64,000 nt of DNA from Gossypium raimondii (lineage: Eukaryota > Streptophyta > Magnoliopsida > Malvales > Malvaceae), in NCBI RefSeq assembly GCF_025698545.1, contig NC_068576.1:50254390-50318389 (forward strand), read 5' to 3'. The position numbers and the translations under genes are program-made. This document shows, piece after piece, positions 32,397 to 45,186 of this stretch. The notes beneath the pieces were generated by a model. It saw only the letters and a list, made by a program, of their open reading frames with translations. It had not been told where the DNA came from and ran no database searches. Within the stretch, counting starts at the first letter, position 1. Each line of letters begins with the position of its first letter.

Positions 32397-34816
32397 ATAT
32401 TATATATTATCATATTGGGGTGTTAAATGGATAAACCTTATATACCTTAATTGTTCAATATTCAAATAATATTATAATTACTTGTGAATTATATATTGAT
32501 TAATATAAAAAATTGCTTAGAAATATTTTTATTTAAAAATCGATGATATATTTAAAATATGATTTTATTAAAAATAAATTTAACGGATGATTAAAAATAG
32601 AAAATTAAATATAAAAATTGAGAAAGTACTCATGTAGTGTATGTATATATGATTAATTTTCTTACTTGTGCAAGAGTTTATCTTGTGTGTTATTTAATTT
32701 TTTTAAAATTGTAATATCATCTATAAAATTTTCGCATATAATTGTAATGGTAAAAATTCATTTTCCGTTAATCGTATATATATTTTCGTTTCGTTATCAT
32801 ATTTTTGTGAAATTTTAAGGGTTAAAATTGTGTAATATTTACATCTATTAATTAAATAATTAAGTGGTGTATATTAAATTAAATAATTATATAAAATTTG
32901 TATTTAAGAGATAAAAAATATATTTGAGGTATAAAAAGTAATTACAAAATGGCAATCTAATAATCTAAATAAAATATGTTTTCTGGGGTTAGATTTGAAA
33001 GAAGTTCTAATTCTAAAACTAATCTAATCCATAGTTTTATTAATTTAAGAAAGAAATTTAGAATATTAATAAATTTAACATTTAGTAATGAATTTTAGTA
33101 TTTCTTTTAGGTTTTTGGGTTATTAAGCTATTTTCTATTTAGACCCTTTTAGTTTGACAGTTCATCTTCATCTCTTTGGTTAAGCAACAACTTGAAGGAC
33201 TAAATAGCATTCCATGTAAACAAGGAAGCACGGAATTTTGAATTATAATTTTTAAAAAGAATGTATGTCACCGGAAAATAAAAAAATATTATATAGTATT
33301 AAAAACAGAATTTTATTTAAAAATAGGTCATAAAATTTTAAATGTTGTTTTCTGTTGTAAAAACTATTTTGTATATTAGTTTTAAGTTTCAAAAGAATTT
33401 TAGAAATAGGTAGCCAACAAAAATATAATTTTAGAAACCGTTTCAAAAATATTATTATTATCAAAATTCGTTTCTAAAAACTAAATCGTAGTAAATGTGA
33501 TGTTAATTGTACCATTATATATTTTTAAAATGGTTAAATATAAAATTAGTATGTAAATTTGTCTCCTTCTTTTAGATTAATATTTCATGGTAGTAGAATA
33601 ATATTGTGACATATGGCATAAATAATGTCACGATGATTTTATAATTTTAAAAAATAAAAAGTACTTTTTTTTCTCTCAAAATTTGTAGGTTAGTTTTTTT
33701 TTTTCTCTTTTTCTCCCAACCCAAGGATTTTCTTTTGTTTGACAGTGACGTCAACAATGTTTTTTTACTATTCTTCTATTTGTTTCCTAAAAAAAAAAAA
33801 ACCATTAACTAATTTCACAGAGGGACTCTTCCTTTGTGTTGTTGATTTAGAGTATCTGATGAAGTTTAGCGAGCCTTAACATAGACCTATTAATAAAAGG
33901 TTACCATTTTATTTGTGTAAAAAAATAGGTTACTTTTTCATTACAAACAAATCCCTTAATCAAACTTAAAAGAGCATGGAGATGAGGAAGGGGAGTGCGG
34001 ATTTGTCCAAATCAATTGCTTCAGTTTCTTCCTTCTCTCTCAACAAGTATTTGCAGTAGGGTTTAGGTATAGTTTGTATGGTTGTACCAGCGTTCTCTTG
34101 CCTATCCTGATCTCATCTTTTACACAATCCAAACCCAACACCAAAATAAATAAATTTCGGCATATACGAACCAAAGGAAAAAAAAATTAGCTTAAGCTTT
34201 TTTAGTTAGCTTGAGTGTGTAAAATTGATTGTGATTTACTTGAATTACTTTGGGAGTTTGGTAAAAGGTCTGCCCCATAAATTTTTTTAATCCCCTTTTA
34301 CAAGTTCAGATTTCAGAGTTTGATTGATGTCAAAATTTATCTTTTCCCATTGTTTTTGAGTTCCATCCCTTTTGTAGATTAATATTTCAAAATAAATATT
34401 TAAATTCAATTTTACGTAAAAGAAAAATTGTGTTTGTGTTTTATACCAAATTTTATACTCATATTTTAGATCTGGTCAGACTTAAAAAAATATAAAATAT
34501 AAAATATATAAATATCATATTTAGGATCAACTCGAATCTGACTTAGTTCGACTCATGAGCACTTCTAATTGGAAGAAGTGAATTTTCCCTTCCCAAGTGT
34601 TTAGATTAAATTTAAATATAAAAATCAACATTGTTAAGAGAATTTTACTTAAATGTCACCCGTCCGAATAACACCAAGCTCAGGATATAAAACAAAAGAT
34701 GGCCAAAGAAATTCTAAATATAGATATAAATCCTAAATGGAAAAAAAAATTAAGCACCAAAATAAAAAGAGCTAAATTGCGAAATAAGCAAAAATGAAAA
34801 GCAGAGTTTTGATTTA
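32397..34816. other. Intergenic AT-rich sequence upstream of the PPR gene
   Basis: No gene seen. A 27-codon frame at 33977 (MEMRKGSADL...) lacks support. Poly-A/T runs and no bounded repeat. Confidence 0.5.
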
Positions 34817-34822
34817 TGGGCT
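34817..34822 (+). promoter_or_regulatory. Site II-type motif (TGGGCT) upstream of the PPR gene
   Basis: A single TGGGCT 139 bases before the start codon. Such motifs are common in promoters of organelle-targeted proteins, but one copy is weak evidence. Confidence 0.25.
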
Positions 34823-34960
34823 TTAAACAGCAGAAAGGCAGAAATCCCACGAAACCGGGCTTTGACGATCCATAGAACTGGACTCAAAGTTACCAAAATA
34901 AGCTCCCATTCCATCCTTTTCCCGCAAAGCGCAGTCCAAACGGAGGGGAAAAAGAAAGAA

Positions 34961-36853
34961 ATGCTGCGAAATGGAGTGAAGAAGCTGACTCTTGAAACCT
35001 CATCCGCAGCAATCGGATTCACTTCACTTCTTTCAGCTCCTGATTTCCTCCATTATTCTAGAGGTACCCATTTCACTTTCTTTCTTTTTTTATCTTCCAT
35101 TTTCGCTCTTTTGCTGCCTATTGATTTGAATGTTAGAGCAGTTCGAGGAACCCCGGTATGTTTAAATACACGAAATGATGAATTTGAATAATTAAAAATT
35201 GAATTCCATCCTATAATTCAATGTAAAACGTTACCATTTTTGTAGTATTGTATCTGAATCCCCTTTGGTATGTAATTCCATTTTTTATGAAGCCTCTTTT
35301 TGCCACAAGTTGAAATTTTGCCCTTTTTTTGTTTAGATCATCGTTCAGTATATAAGGTTCTTGAAGCCTGCAGGCTTTCCTCAGATTATAAGGCTGCAAG
35401 TGCAATCCACGCAAGAATCTTTAAACTAGGGTATGGGACTTATCCATCTCTTGTAGCTTCTTTGGTATCGACTTATTTGCAATGTGATCGCCTTCTTCTT
35501 GCTCGGAAACTTCTCGATCAAGTTTTTCGTTTGGATTTTAATGTGGTCATTGTAAACTTAGTTATTGAACATCTAATGGGACTTGGAGAATATGGTTTTG
35601 CAAAGAAGTGCTTCCATAAAACGCCTGTCCGGGATGTGATCACATGGAACTTAATGATCGGAGGATATGTTAGAAATGCACGCTTTGAAGAGGCTTTAAG
35701 CTTCTTTCGTGAGATGCTTGACTCAAATGTGGAGCCGGATAAGTTTACTTTTGCTTCGGTTATGACAGTGTGTGCACGACTTGGAGCTATTAATCATGCT
35801 TTATGGGTGCATCGTTTGATGACCAAGAAAGAAATTGAACTCAATCCCATACTTAGTTCGGCATTAATAGACATGTACTCAAAGTGCGGTAGAATTCAAA
35901 CTGCAAAGGAAGTTTTCAATAGTGCAGACCACAGCGATGTGTCTGTTTGGAATGCAATGATTAATGGGCTCGCAGCTCATGGGCTTCCGTTCGATGCAAT
36001 TGCAGTGTTCTCAAAGATGGAAGTGGAAAATATTTTTCCTGATTCAATAACTTTCATTGGAATCTTAACTGCATGCAGTCACTCTGGTTTAGTTGAAGAG
36101 GGTCGGAAATATTTTAATTTGATGAGTAGCCGCTATTCAATTGAACCCCAAATTGAGCATTACGGGGTGATGGTTGACCTCTTTGGTCGAGCTGGCCTGC
36201 TAGAAGAGGCTTATGCTGTTATTGAAGCAATGCCTGTGGAGCCAGATGTTGTCATTTGGAGGGCACTTTTAAGTGCTTGTAGAATTTATCAAAAACCAAA
36301 GCTGGGTGAAGTTGCCATTGCGAATATGTCACGTCTTAAGAGCGGTGATTATGTCCTGCTGTCAAATATGTACTGCTCGATGAAGAGATGGGAAAGCGCT
36401 GAACTAGTCAGAGAATTGATGAAGAAAAAGGGTATTCGGAAAATTAGAGGAAGGAGTTGGATTGAGTTAGGAGGAGTCATTCACCGCTTCAAGGCCGGGG
36501 ATAGATCTCACCCTGAAACAGAGGGACTATACAAAGTGTTAGATGGGTTGATACGACGGACAAAGTTGGAAGGGTTTCTTCCTCAAACGGATTTGGTTTT
36601 AATGGATATCTCCGAAGAGGAAAAAGAAGGAAATTTGAATCATCATAGCGAGAAGCTGGCACTGGCCTATGGAATCCTAAAAACAAGTCCTGGAAGAGAA
36701 ATTATGATATCAAAAAACCTCCGGATCTGTCATGATTGCCACAATTGGATAAAATTGGTTTCAAAATTGTTAATCAGAGTGATTATTGTTAGAGATCGAA
36801 TTCGTTTTCATCAGTTTGAAGGCGGTTCATGTTCATGTGAAGACTATTGGTAG
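34961..36853 (+). CDS. PPR protein, PLS class with E and DYW domains (At5g50990-like)
   Basis: PLS-DYW PPR proteins bind specific organelle transcripts and, through the DYW deaminase, convert C to U. Two exons (34961-35063 and 35337-36853) join in frame to 539 residues. Exon 1 gives an N-terminus with Arg/Lys/Ser and no acidic start (MLRNGVKKLTLETSSAAIGF), typical of a mitochondrial or plastid transit peptide. PPR motifs run from about residue 40 to 390 (for example DVITWNLMIGGYVRNARFEE, SVWNAMINGLAAHG, DSITFIGILTACSHSGLVEE). An E/E+ region with GRSWIELGG follows. The last ~95 residues form the DYW domain with HSEKLA, the zinc ligands of CHDCH and the terminal CSCEDYW. I rejected the Met at 35300 because it lies in the intron. 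The exact RNA target is unknown. The best match I recall is Arabidopsis At5g50990. Confidence 0.92.
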
Positions 36854-37140
36854 CGAATTTATTCCTTTTTGTGCCTATAGACAATGTGGAGCAGGTTGGT
36901 CAGGATTGAGGGTTCTGCTGGAATGTGGTTTTCCTAGCGCATTCGCTCGGTCTACCTCAATAGGACCAATGATTGGGTGTCTTGCTTAAAATTCATGGAA
37001 TTAGTCATGTAAACAGGGGACTATTCTCTGTTCATTGCTATTAAAACCGTACCTGATCTTTCACCCTCCACCAGTGCTAAAGAAAGAAACAAGTATATGA
37101 TGCCAATGGATTGTAACATTGCTTGGAAGAGGATCAACAC
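36854..37140 (+). other. Probable 3' UTR of the PPR gene
   Basis: Non-coding, less AT-rich than the surrounding DNA. The MITE starting at 37144 may lie in or just after the UTR. Confidence 0.4.
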
Positions 37141-37143
37141 TTA

Positions 37144-37293
37144 GGGTGAGTTTGGATGGGCGGTGCGTTTGCCTGCGGTTAGTGTAAAAACAGCGGTGGC
37201 GGTGAGATTAGATACTATAGCGATACTGTAGCGTAAGACAAAAAGTAAGCTAAACGCACCGCACCGCACCCAATCGCCCATCCAAACCCACCC
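37144..37293. mobile_element. Tourist-like MITE derived from the local PIF family, copy 1
   Basis: 150 bp with inverted ends GGGTGAGTTTGGATGGGCG / CGCCCATCCAAACCCACCC and a perfect TTA duplication (37141-37143, 37294-37296). The first 90 bp, including AAAAACAGCGGTGGCGGTGA and TTAGATACTATAGCG, match the reverse complement of the right end of the PIF element at 29560-29708. Confidence 0.9.
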
Positions 37294-37296
37294 TTA

Positions 37297-38010
37297 GTCG
37301 GATATCTGGAATCATGCTTGTCATCATACTTAACAATTTGGAGCTTTTTGGGTAATCAGCTCAACTTTCACTAGGTTTTTATCATTATTCATTGATGGTA
37401 TAGATAAACTATTTCGGGCTATATGACTTCGACTCTTCATTTTTTCTTACCGTGCTTCTGTCTTATGTTTACCTGAGTATAGGGACGAGGATCGATCTGG
37501 AAAAACTTTACAAAGTCTAACGTACTTGTGTTAGATACGAACTCTTATCTGACATTCACACCCGAGAGGCTAATAAACTTCACCAGCAATTATTTGATTA
37601 ACCCTGCATATTAGCTATTTCAACACTGTGAGAGTATGTTGATATCTTCAGCTAAATTTTCTAATAACCCTCGTTGCTGTAATTTTAAGTTGTATTGTTT
37701 GCCATTTTACTGATGTTGTAATTTTTTTTTTTGTTATTATGCCTTTTGAAAGTATTATTATTATTATTAGTATTACTTTGATCATGTAATTTTATACACG
37801 ACATTTTGATTTGATTCAGTTTTCACTAATCACTAACAATATTATTAAGCAAATAGATTTTATTTATTTAAATGTGTATAATTGAATCACATTTAAAATT
37901 TTATATATATATATATATGAACGACGATAAAAGTTTCATATGTATAATTGCATCAAACTAAAATTCATGTATCAAGTTTCACATTGGAATAAAGTTCATG
38001 TGCAAATTTG
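37297..38010. other. Intergenic sequence
   Basis: No gene. Contains small (TTA)n and (TA)n microsatellites near 37755 and 37905. Confidence 0.5.
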
Positions 38011-38470
38011 ATATTAATCAGTCATAAATTTAGTTATGAAATTATAATTAATATTATTATGGTGACATTTTATCTTTTCATACTTTTATATCATCTTTAA
38101 ATAAAAGAATTGAAAATCACAAATTGAAGGATAAAACACGTGCTCAATAGTAATAAAATACAAATTTGTTATTATTCCACTTATATTCATTATTAAATAA
38201 ATTTAATATATATTAACTAGATTTTGTCGGGCTCACGATGTGGGTGCAAGAAAATATTTTATGTTAAAATATGTATATTTAAAATTTATTCAACAATAAA
38301 TATAGATGGAGTGGTAACAAACTTATATTTTAATATTATTAAACATGTGTTCAATCTTTAGATTTATAAATTATAATTATTTTAATTAAAGATGATATAA
38401 AAATATGAAAAGATAAAAGTATTGTCATAATAACATTAATTATAATTTAAATTTTTTAATTATTTTATAA
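38010..38470. repeat. Inverted repeat, arms about 60 bp, loop about 285 bp
   Basis: 38041-38100 (TTATAATTAATATTATTATG ... TATATCATCTTTAA) is the near-exact reverse complement of 38385-38445. Similarity fades on both outer sides. It looks like a MITE or hairpin element, but I could not fix ends or a target duplication. Confidence 0.65.
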
Positions 38471-38861
38471 TTGAATTAATGATCGAGCGAAGAGTGAGAC
38501 CAATTCAATAAAATAGTTAAATATAAGGATGAGGTTAGATGCATAAACATTGATTCTATTTTTATATAAACTAATTAAATATTTGCTGGTGCCCAATTTT
38601 AATCATTTGTGCTTATATAAATAATAAAAGAATTTCAAAGGTAGACGTTTATAAAATTTTGGTATACCATTTTGAAATCCCTACTCATGATAAAATCCAA
38701 GAATTAAAACCAGCCAAAATTTTAAATTAATTCCCACCTATTTGAATTTTAGTATCAATTTGTTAAAGAGTTATTTAAAATTAAAATTGGTTTTAAACAG
38801 ACAAGTAATGTGACATATACTGTATAAAATATTCACAAAATGATAAAAAAATTTGATTGGA

Positions 38862-38985
38862 TTTTACTTCAACTGGTTATAAGTATTATTCTCAATGTAG
38901 GAGGATGAGTTGAGAGAAATTATGAATAGTTTTAGATATTGTCTTAAAAATAGCAGATATAATCAAAACTTAAATTAAATGGATA
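38862..38985 (+). mobile_element. Degenerate, internally deleted SINE copy 3
   Basis: Contains an A-box-like TTACTTCAACTGGTTATAAG and the 3' part GAAATTATGAATAGTTTTAGATATTGTCTTAAAAATAGCAG shared with the two other SINEs (TATGAATAATTTTAAGTATTGTG). The B-box part is largely lost. Confidence 0.5.
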
Positions 38986-38989
38986 TATA

Positions 38990-40866
38990 GTAACTAAATA
39001 TAATATTTTCTAAATTTGTTACCAAAATAAATATATACATTAAATTACTACATTATATTAAGAGTTGGATTGTATTTTATCTTCTCCACTAAAAAAGGGT
39101 AAGTTAATCTCTGTACATTAGATTAAAAAGTATATTTATTCTTTCTATTTAAAATTTTATCCATTTGTATTGTTAAAAACTAACGTAGTTGACGAAATAA
39201 TTAGACAGTGCCATATAGCATGCCACATGTACTTCATGCTGACGTACATAAACCAATTTTTAACATAATAAATTGATGAAATTTTTAACAAAAAAATCAA
39301 TTTACTTTTTGATCTAACATACATGGACTAATTTGTCCATTTTTTAATAGAATACACAAAATGCAATCTATTGGCTCACATATCACTAATTCCATTAAAT
39401 AAAACATTAACCGATCAAATCATCAGTTTATCAGTTCAACAGATTTGTCCAATTCATTTAAAAAACATTAAAAAATCAAAAAATCATATATATATATATA
39501 TATTAAAAAAATTGATTCAACTAATCTAATGGTTTTCTTCGGACCGATATCTTTGCCGATTTCGGTCTAATTGGTTGAACCGACTAATTTGGTCCATTTC
39601 AAGGTTTTTTATTATTATGATTTTTATAGTTTTGATAATTTTATATAATTTTAATACTTGTAATAGTTTTTATAATTTTTATGAGTTTTTATAGAATTTT
39701 TTTATGTATTTATAAAAATTTAAATATGTTTTTATTATATTTTTTATAATATTTATACTTTATATCTATTTTCATATTTTTAATATTTAATAATTTATAT
39801 AGAAAATATTAGATTAAACCGTAAGCTTCACGTGTCACCATCTGATTAGCCCGACAATTTATTCTAACATCAATATGGCCAATGATAATAATTATTAACG
39901 GAGGAGTTTAATTAATTAATTTAGTTAACATTAGAAGCTGAAGTTAATACAAGAACTTAATTAATTTTTAAGAAATTTTAACATATAAACCTTTAATAAA
40001 CAAATATATATAGATAGATAGATACTAGCTTATTTCACCCTCCAATACGAGTGAAATATAAATTTTATAAAAATGTTTATTTTAAAATTAATGCTAATTT
40101 CTTAAAAGATAATGATATACATTTTAAGCAAAAATACCTTTTCAGTAGTGGTTTAAATTATTTCCGATAAATATATAAAATTTTAGAAGGATAAATATAT
40201 AAAATTTTAATAAATTAATATTTAATTAATGATAACCATCTTAATAAAGGAGAAAGTATTCAAATCTTCCTCAGATTTAATAATATTGTTTCAAAAATAT
40301 TTATCCCTGCATTAAATGAATATTAAATAAAATTTTATCTTTTTGATTAATTATTATTCTAGTTATTTTTTCTCTCCAAATTTTATATTCAATCATTTTC
40401 AGTTAAAGATAATAAAAATCTAATTATTTAAAAAGTATATTAATTTTTATAAATTATAAATTGTATTATATTTCAATATAATCATGACTTTAAAGTTCTC
40501 AAAACTTTAATCTTACCATTAAGCCAATCGCTCATTAATTTTAAGTTTTTTTAAGAAATGATAATTATATTTGGTGTTTACCGTCTATTTTTAAATTAAA
40601 AGAATTTTTATTTAAATACATTTTATATTTAAAATTTAATTATACATATTAACTTTGAGATGAAATTATTTTATTTTTATACTTTTTCGTTGCATTTTAA
40701 CTGATTTTTTCATTAAAAATTTGAAATAATGGTAAGTAATTAATTTTACATAAAAAGAATTCAATGAATTCATTTGAAGGTTAATGTATAACTAAATTAA
40801 ATATAAATTTAAATAATTTTATAATAATTCAACATGTGATTAATTAGAAAAGAAAAAAAAATAAAG
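38990..40866. other. AT-rich intergenic sequence
   Basis: No gene or bounded repeat seen. There is a (TA)n run near 39487 and a short GATA run near 40015. Confidence 0.5.
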
Positions 40867-40869
40867 TAA

Positions 40870-41618
40870 GGCCCCGTTCTTTAATGTTTCTCAGATGGAC
40901 TTTTGGAATAAAAAGTATTTTTCCCTTAAAAGCATTAAAGAACGGACATCATTTCAGAAAAAAATTTAACTTAAGAAAAGGACTTTTTGGTAGATGGAGA
41001 AGTTGAAAATTTTAATTTTTTTCCGCCAAAAGCGCTTTTGGCTTTTATTTACATTTTTAACCTTTGTATTCTCCTAAAATTTTTAGTATTTATATTTGGT
41101 ATATAAATATGATCCCTTTTTAAAAACTTTAATCCAAATATATGTAATATTTTAATTTGTTAGGTTTATGTTTTTTATGTTATGTTAATATCTAATATGA
41201 GTTATATATTCAAATACATTTTAAAATAAAATAATACAAATGTGTTAAAAGCATTAATTAAAATAAAAATAATTTTTATAATAATACAATTGTATCAATA
41301 TCTAATTACAAATATTTAATTATTATATTTAAATATAGTTTATGTATTCTAATTAAATTTAATAAATAATTAATATTAATTACTTAGAAATATTTAAAAT
41401 TAATATTTTATATTAAAATATTAACCATAAGTTATAATAAATTATTTTTATATTTTTGCTAAAATATCATAATATTAACTAATTTGAACATTATTTAAAT
41501 ACATATTTGTTACTTTATAATATCATGTCTAAAATAGATATCTTATTTCTCAAAAGTACTTTTTGACAGCCATACCAAACCCTCACAGCATTTTTCAAAA
41601 ACAGTGAAGAACTGGCCC
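40870..41618. mobile_element. Non-autonomous PIF/Harbinger-type element
   Basis: 749 bp, ends GGCCCCGTTCTTTAATG and, reverse complemented, GGGCCAGTTCTTCACTG (12 of 17 identical), with a perfect TAA duplication (40867-40869 and 41619-41621). The left subterminal part can form a hairpin (GTTCTTTAATG...CATTAAAGAAC, 40878-40946). No coding capacity. Its ends differ from those of the 21423-29708 element, so it is another subfamily. Confidence 0.65.
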
Positions 41619-41621
41619 TAA

Positions 41622-42363
41622 ATATAAAATACATAAATAAATAGAAAAATTTTCTTAATTGGAATTTTTTAAAATTTAAAATTGAATATTTTTCGTTGGA
41701 AACAAGTGAATAAATATATTTTAACATGTCTCCTAATTATTAAAATAACAATGATACCAACTAAGAATAAAAATATGGTACGATTATATATTATATACGT
41801 ATATACATAATGAGAAAATGGTCAAAGTAGAATCGTTTGGTGTCGGCACCAGATCGTTGTATTTGTTTTAAACATTGAAGAATTAATTAAATAATTAAGA
41901 GAAAAAATGTATTATATACATTTTTATAATATAGGAAGGCAGTTCGAAGGTTGATGGCAATGGTTGGGTTCTGGTAAATATGAGATGGACCTCTCATCAA
42001 CCCATATAATATATAAAACATAAAATTAAACCCAAAAAAGGGTATTGAAGCAAAATTTGCTTGTCCTTCTCTATCATAATCTTTTGGCCTTTCTTTGTCA
42101 AAATAAAGAAACCCATTTCTTTCATACCCTTAAAAATCTGGAAATTCGTAAGAAATCTCCTTTCTCTCTTAACTACTTCTTCTTGTGACATCACAACTGC
42201 TCTTGCTTTGTTCTCTTTTTTTCCCTTTATTTTCTCTTTGGGAGGGGGGCTGTAGTTTGTAGCTGAATCTTGGGCTTGTTCCTTTGAGTTGTGATCCTTT
42301 GCTTAGATTTGACAAATATATATTTTTTGTTTAATTTTGGAAGAGTAAGACTCGGAAGAGGAA
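41622..42363 (+). other. Upstream region and 5' leader of the IRX10-type gene
   Basis: A TATATAA-like sequence lies near 42005 and a pyrimidine-rich leader (CTTTCTTTGTC, CTCTCTTAACTACTTCTTC) runs up to the start codon at 42364. Short frames in the leader are not supported as genes. Confidence 0.4.
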
Positions 42364-45186
42364 ATGGAGATTTGGGGATGGGTTTTTATTGGAATTCTTT
42401 TTCTTGCCGATTTTGTTGTCAAAATTGAGCCTTTCAAGCTGGGTCGTAGTCAACCTACTGAGAGAATTTCAGGTAAGATTTACCTCCTTTTTTTTACCAT
42501 TTTTATCTCAGTGTATTTAGCGAGTTTCAGGAATTGATTTTTATAATATTTTTGGGGGTTTCTTTACTTTTTATGAACTATAATTCCGATCTACTTAAGT
42601 TAAATCTTACTAGAGATTTGCTTCGTTGTTTATGACTTTAAATTGATTCGTCTGGTTTTTTCCTTTTTTTTTTCTCTCAATTTCAATGCTTTGTATTCAA
42701 TAATTACTCACCAAAAAGTGCCGATTTTAGTGTAAAAATATAAATGGGGTCAAGGTTTATGTATTTCCTAAGGTTGAGAAATTAGTTAATCCCAATGGTA
42801 AACAAAGGATAGAATAGAACTGAACTGCCTATTCGTACGTTAGAACAAATAAGTGGATATTGATGAACTTTTGATTGGATATCAATATTTGTAATGCTAA
42901 TTGTATGATGTATTGGAATTTCGTAGCATACCTTTGCCATATTATTGATCTTAGTCCGAGTCAATTTAGTTTCAAGCTGAATAAGAATAGTACAATAAGT
43001 AGAAGAAGAAAACCGGAATAGTCTGATATTCGATGCTTTATGACCTTAGGTTCAAGATTTTAGTTCATGTGCTTATGTGATGATTGCTGCTAAAAAAATA
43101 ATCTGAAATTCGATGATCAACATTCTATGTGAGGATTTCTTAGGGCTGTTTTAGGATTAAGGGATTCTTTCTAAGAAAACTGATCTAGGCCATATGGGCT
43201 ATATCAACATCGTGTGAAGTTTGGAAATTCAATTACCCGCTTTACAAAAGTAGGCATGTGGCATTATCTACTTAATATAGGAACATTGTTTTTTCCCCCT
43301 CTACGAGGATGTCCAAACTTCGTTATTTTCCTTATTTCATTAATCGGATATAGAGTGAAAGGGAAGACAGAATTTGGACTTAAAGAGACTGAGGAGCAGG
43401 AAAAGTTTCCTCATTGGTCAATTGAATTGATTTTGAGCATCTTTGCCACAATGACATTCTTTACTATTAACCAATCAACTCTATTGCAATCAAGTTTGAA
43501 GTGTGGAATTACAAATTCGATGGGGCTTTCATGTTTGCAGGCAGTGCTGGTGATGTCTTGGAAGATAATCCAGTTGGAAGGTTGAAAGTCTTTGTTTATG
43601 AACTTCCTAGCAAATACAACAAGAAGATATTGCAGAAGGACCCAAGATGCCTCAACCACATGTTTGCTGCTGAGATCTACATGCATAGGTTTCTTTTATC
43701 AAGTCCTGTCCGAACCCTCAACCCTGAGGAGGCTGATTGGTTTTACACTCCTGTATACACTACATGTGACCTTACACCAAATGGCCTTCCTTTGCCATTT
43801 AAGTCGCCACGAATGATGAGAAGTGCAATTCAGCTTATTTCTTCGAATTGGCCTTATTGGAACCGGACAGAAGGAGCTGATCACTTCTTTCTAGTGCCAC
43901 ATGACTTTGGAGCATGCTTCCATTATCAAGTATTACCCTGCCCTCCATTATTCTCAATTTCTTGCACTGTCTTGTATGATAATCGGCACATATTTCAACT
44001 GATTGGCTTGATTATTGATTTCCTACGGTGCCCCACTGGATTTTAGTCTTTAGCAATTGTCTGAATGCTTTTTGGTTCTTGTTTCCTGGAAAATGATTAC
44101 CCTCCCCCCCATCTTTTATTTGGAATAGACCATTACCTATGCGTGTATGTTGTTGCAGGAGGAGAAAGCTATTGAAAGGGGGATTCTTCCCTTACTCCAA
44201 CGAGCCACATTGGTCCAAACTTTTGGACAACGGAATCATGTTTGCCTGAAAGAGGGCTCAATTACAATTCCACCATATGCTCCACCCCAGAAAATGCAAA
44301 CACACCTGATTCCTGACAAAACTCCTAGGTCCATTTTTGTTTACTTCCGTGGACTGTTTTATGATGTTGGAAATGACCCTGAAGGCGGTTACTATGCAAG
44401 GTATGTCTCACTAAGCTGACTTGTTAGTAGACTTGTGTTTGAACAATAAAAGGACCCCTTTTTTTTATGAGATGTTTTGCTGTGGAAATTATGATAATGG
44501 AATTGAGGCCTGCTTTTGAATTGCTAGAAAAGATTAGAGAACCATGATTAAATTGCCACATTCCAAACCAAAAACGATTGAATGATTTTCTTTTTAAATG
44601 CAATGTAAGTTATTTATGGATGCTTGTCCTCAAGATAATTGTGATTCTAGCCACTTGAGTTCAATTCTGCAGGGGGGCTAGAGCAGCAGTATGGGAGAAC
44701 TTCAAGGACAACCCACTTTTTGACATTTCAACCGAGCACCCAACTACCTACTATGAGGACATGCAACGAGCTGTATTTTGTTTGTGCCCACTTGGATGGG
44801 CACCTTGGAGCCCTAGATTGGTTGAAGCAGTGATATTCGGATGCATTCCTGTTATTATAGCAGATGACATTGTTCTACCTTTTGCGGATGCAATTCCATG
44901 GGAAGAAATTGGAGTTTTTGTTGACGAGAAAGATGTGCCCAACTTGGACACGATACTCACATCAATCCCACCAGAAGTAATACTAAGAAAGCAGAGATTG
45001 CTTGCTAACCCTTCAATGAAGCAGGCAATGTTATTCCCCCAACCTGCTCAACCCGGAGATGCTTTCCATCAAGTTTTGAATGGGCTTGCGCGTAAGTTGC
45101 CGCATGACAAGAGCGTGTACTTGAAGCCTGGTGAAAGGGTGTTGAATTGGACAGCTGGCCCTGTTGGTGATCTGAAACCTTGGTAG
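42364..45186 (+). CDS. IRX10: GT47 (exostosin family) xylan xylosyltransferase, IRX10/IRX10L-like
   Basis: IRX10/IRX10-LIKE extend the beta-1,4-xylan backbone of cell-wall (glucurono)xylan in the Golgi together with IRX9/IRX14. Four exons (42364-42472, 43541-43929, 44159-44400, 44673-45186) join in frame to 417 residues, the usual length. Residues 4-20 (WGWVFIGILFLADFV) are a signal/anchor helix. The exostosin domain spans about residues 50-345 and contains VFVYELPSKYN, EADWFYTPVYTTCDL, HFFLVPHDFGACFHYQ, VYFRGLFYDVGNDPEGGYYA, FCLCPLGWAPWSPRLVEAV and FGCIPVIIADDIVLPF. The C-terminus LNWTAGPVGDLKPW is typical. All junctions are GT..AG. I used the Met at 42364 rather than the one at 43501, which is intronic. 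Sequence does not separate IRX10 from IRX10L with certainty. Confidence 0.94.

Noticed and set aside
33977-34060. 27-codon frame MEMRKGSADL..., ending at a TAG
   Set aside because: Too short, no homologue known to me, no supporting splice or promoter signal.
35300-35336. Met at 35300 as start of the PPR protein
   Set aside because: The TTTAG acceptor at 35336 and the in-frame upstream exon with a transit peptide (34961-35063) place this Met in the intron.
43501-43540. Met at 43501 as start of the GT47 protein
   Set aside because: It lies before the TTTGCAG acceptor at 43540; exon 1 at 42364 supplies the expected N-terminal anchor in frame.
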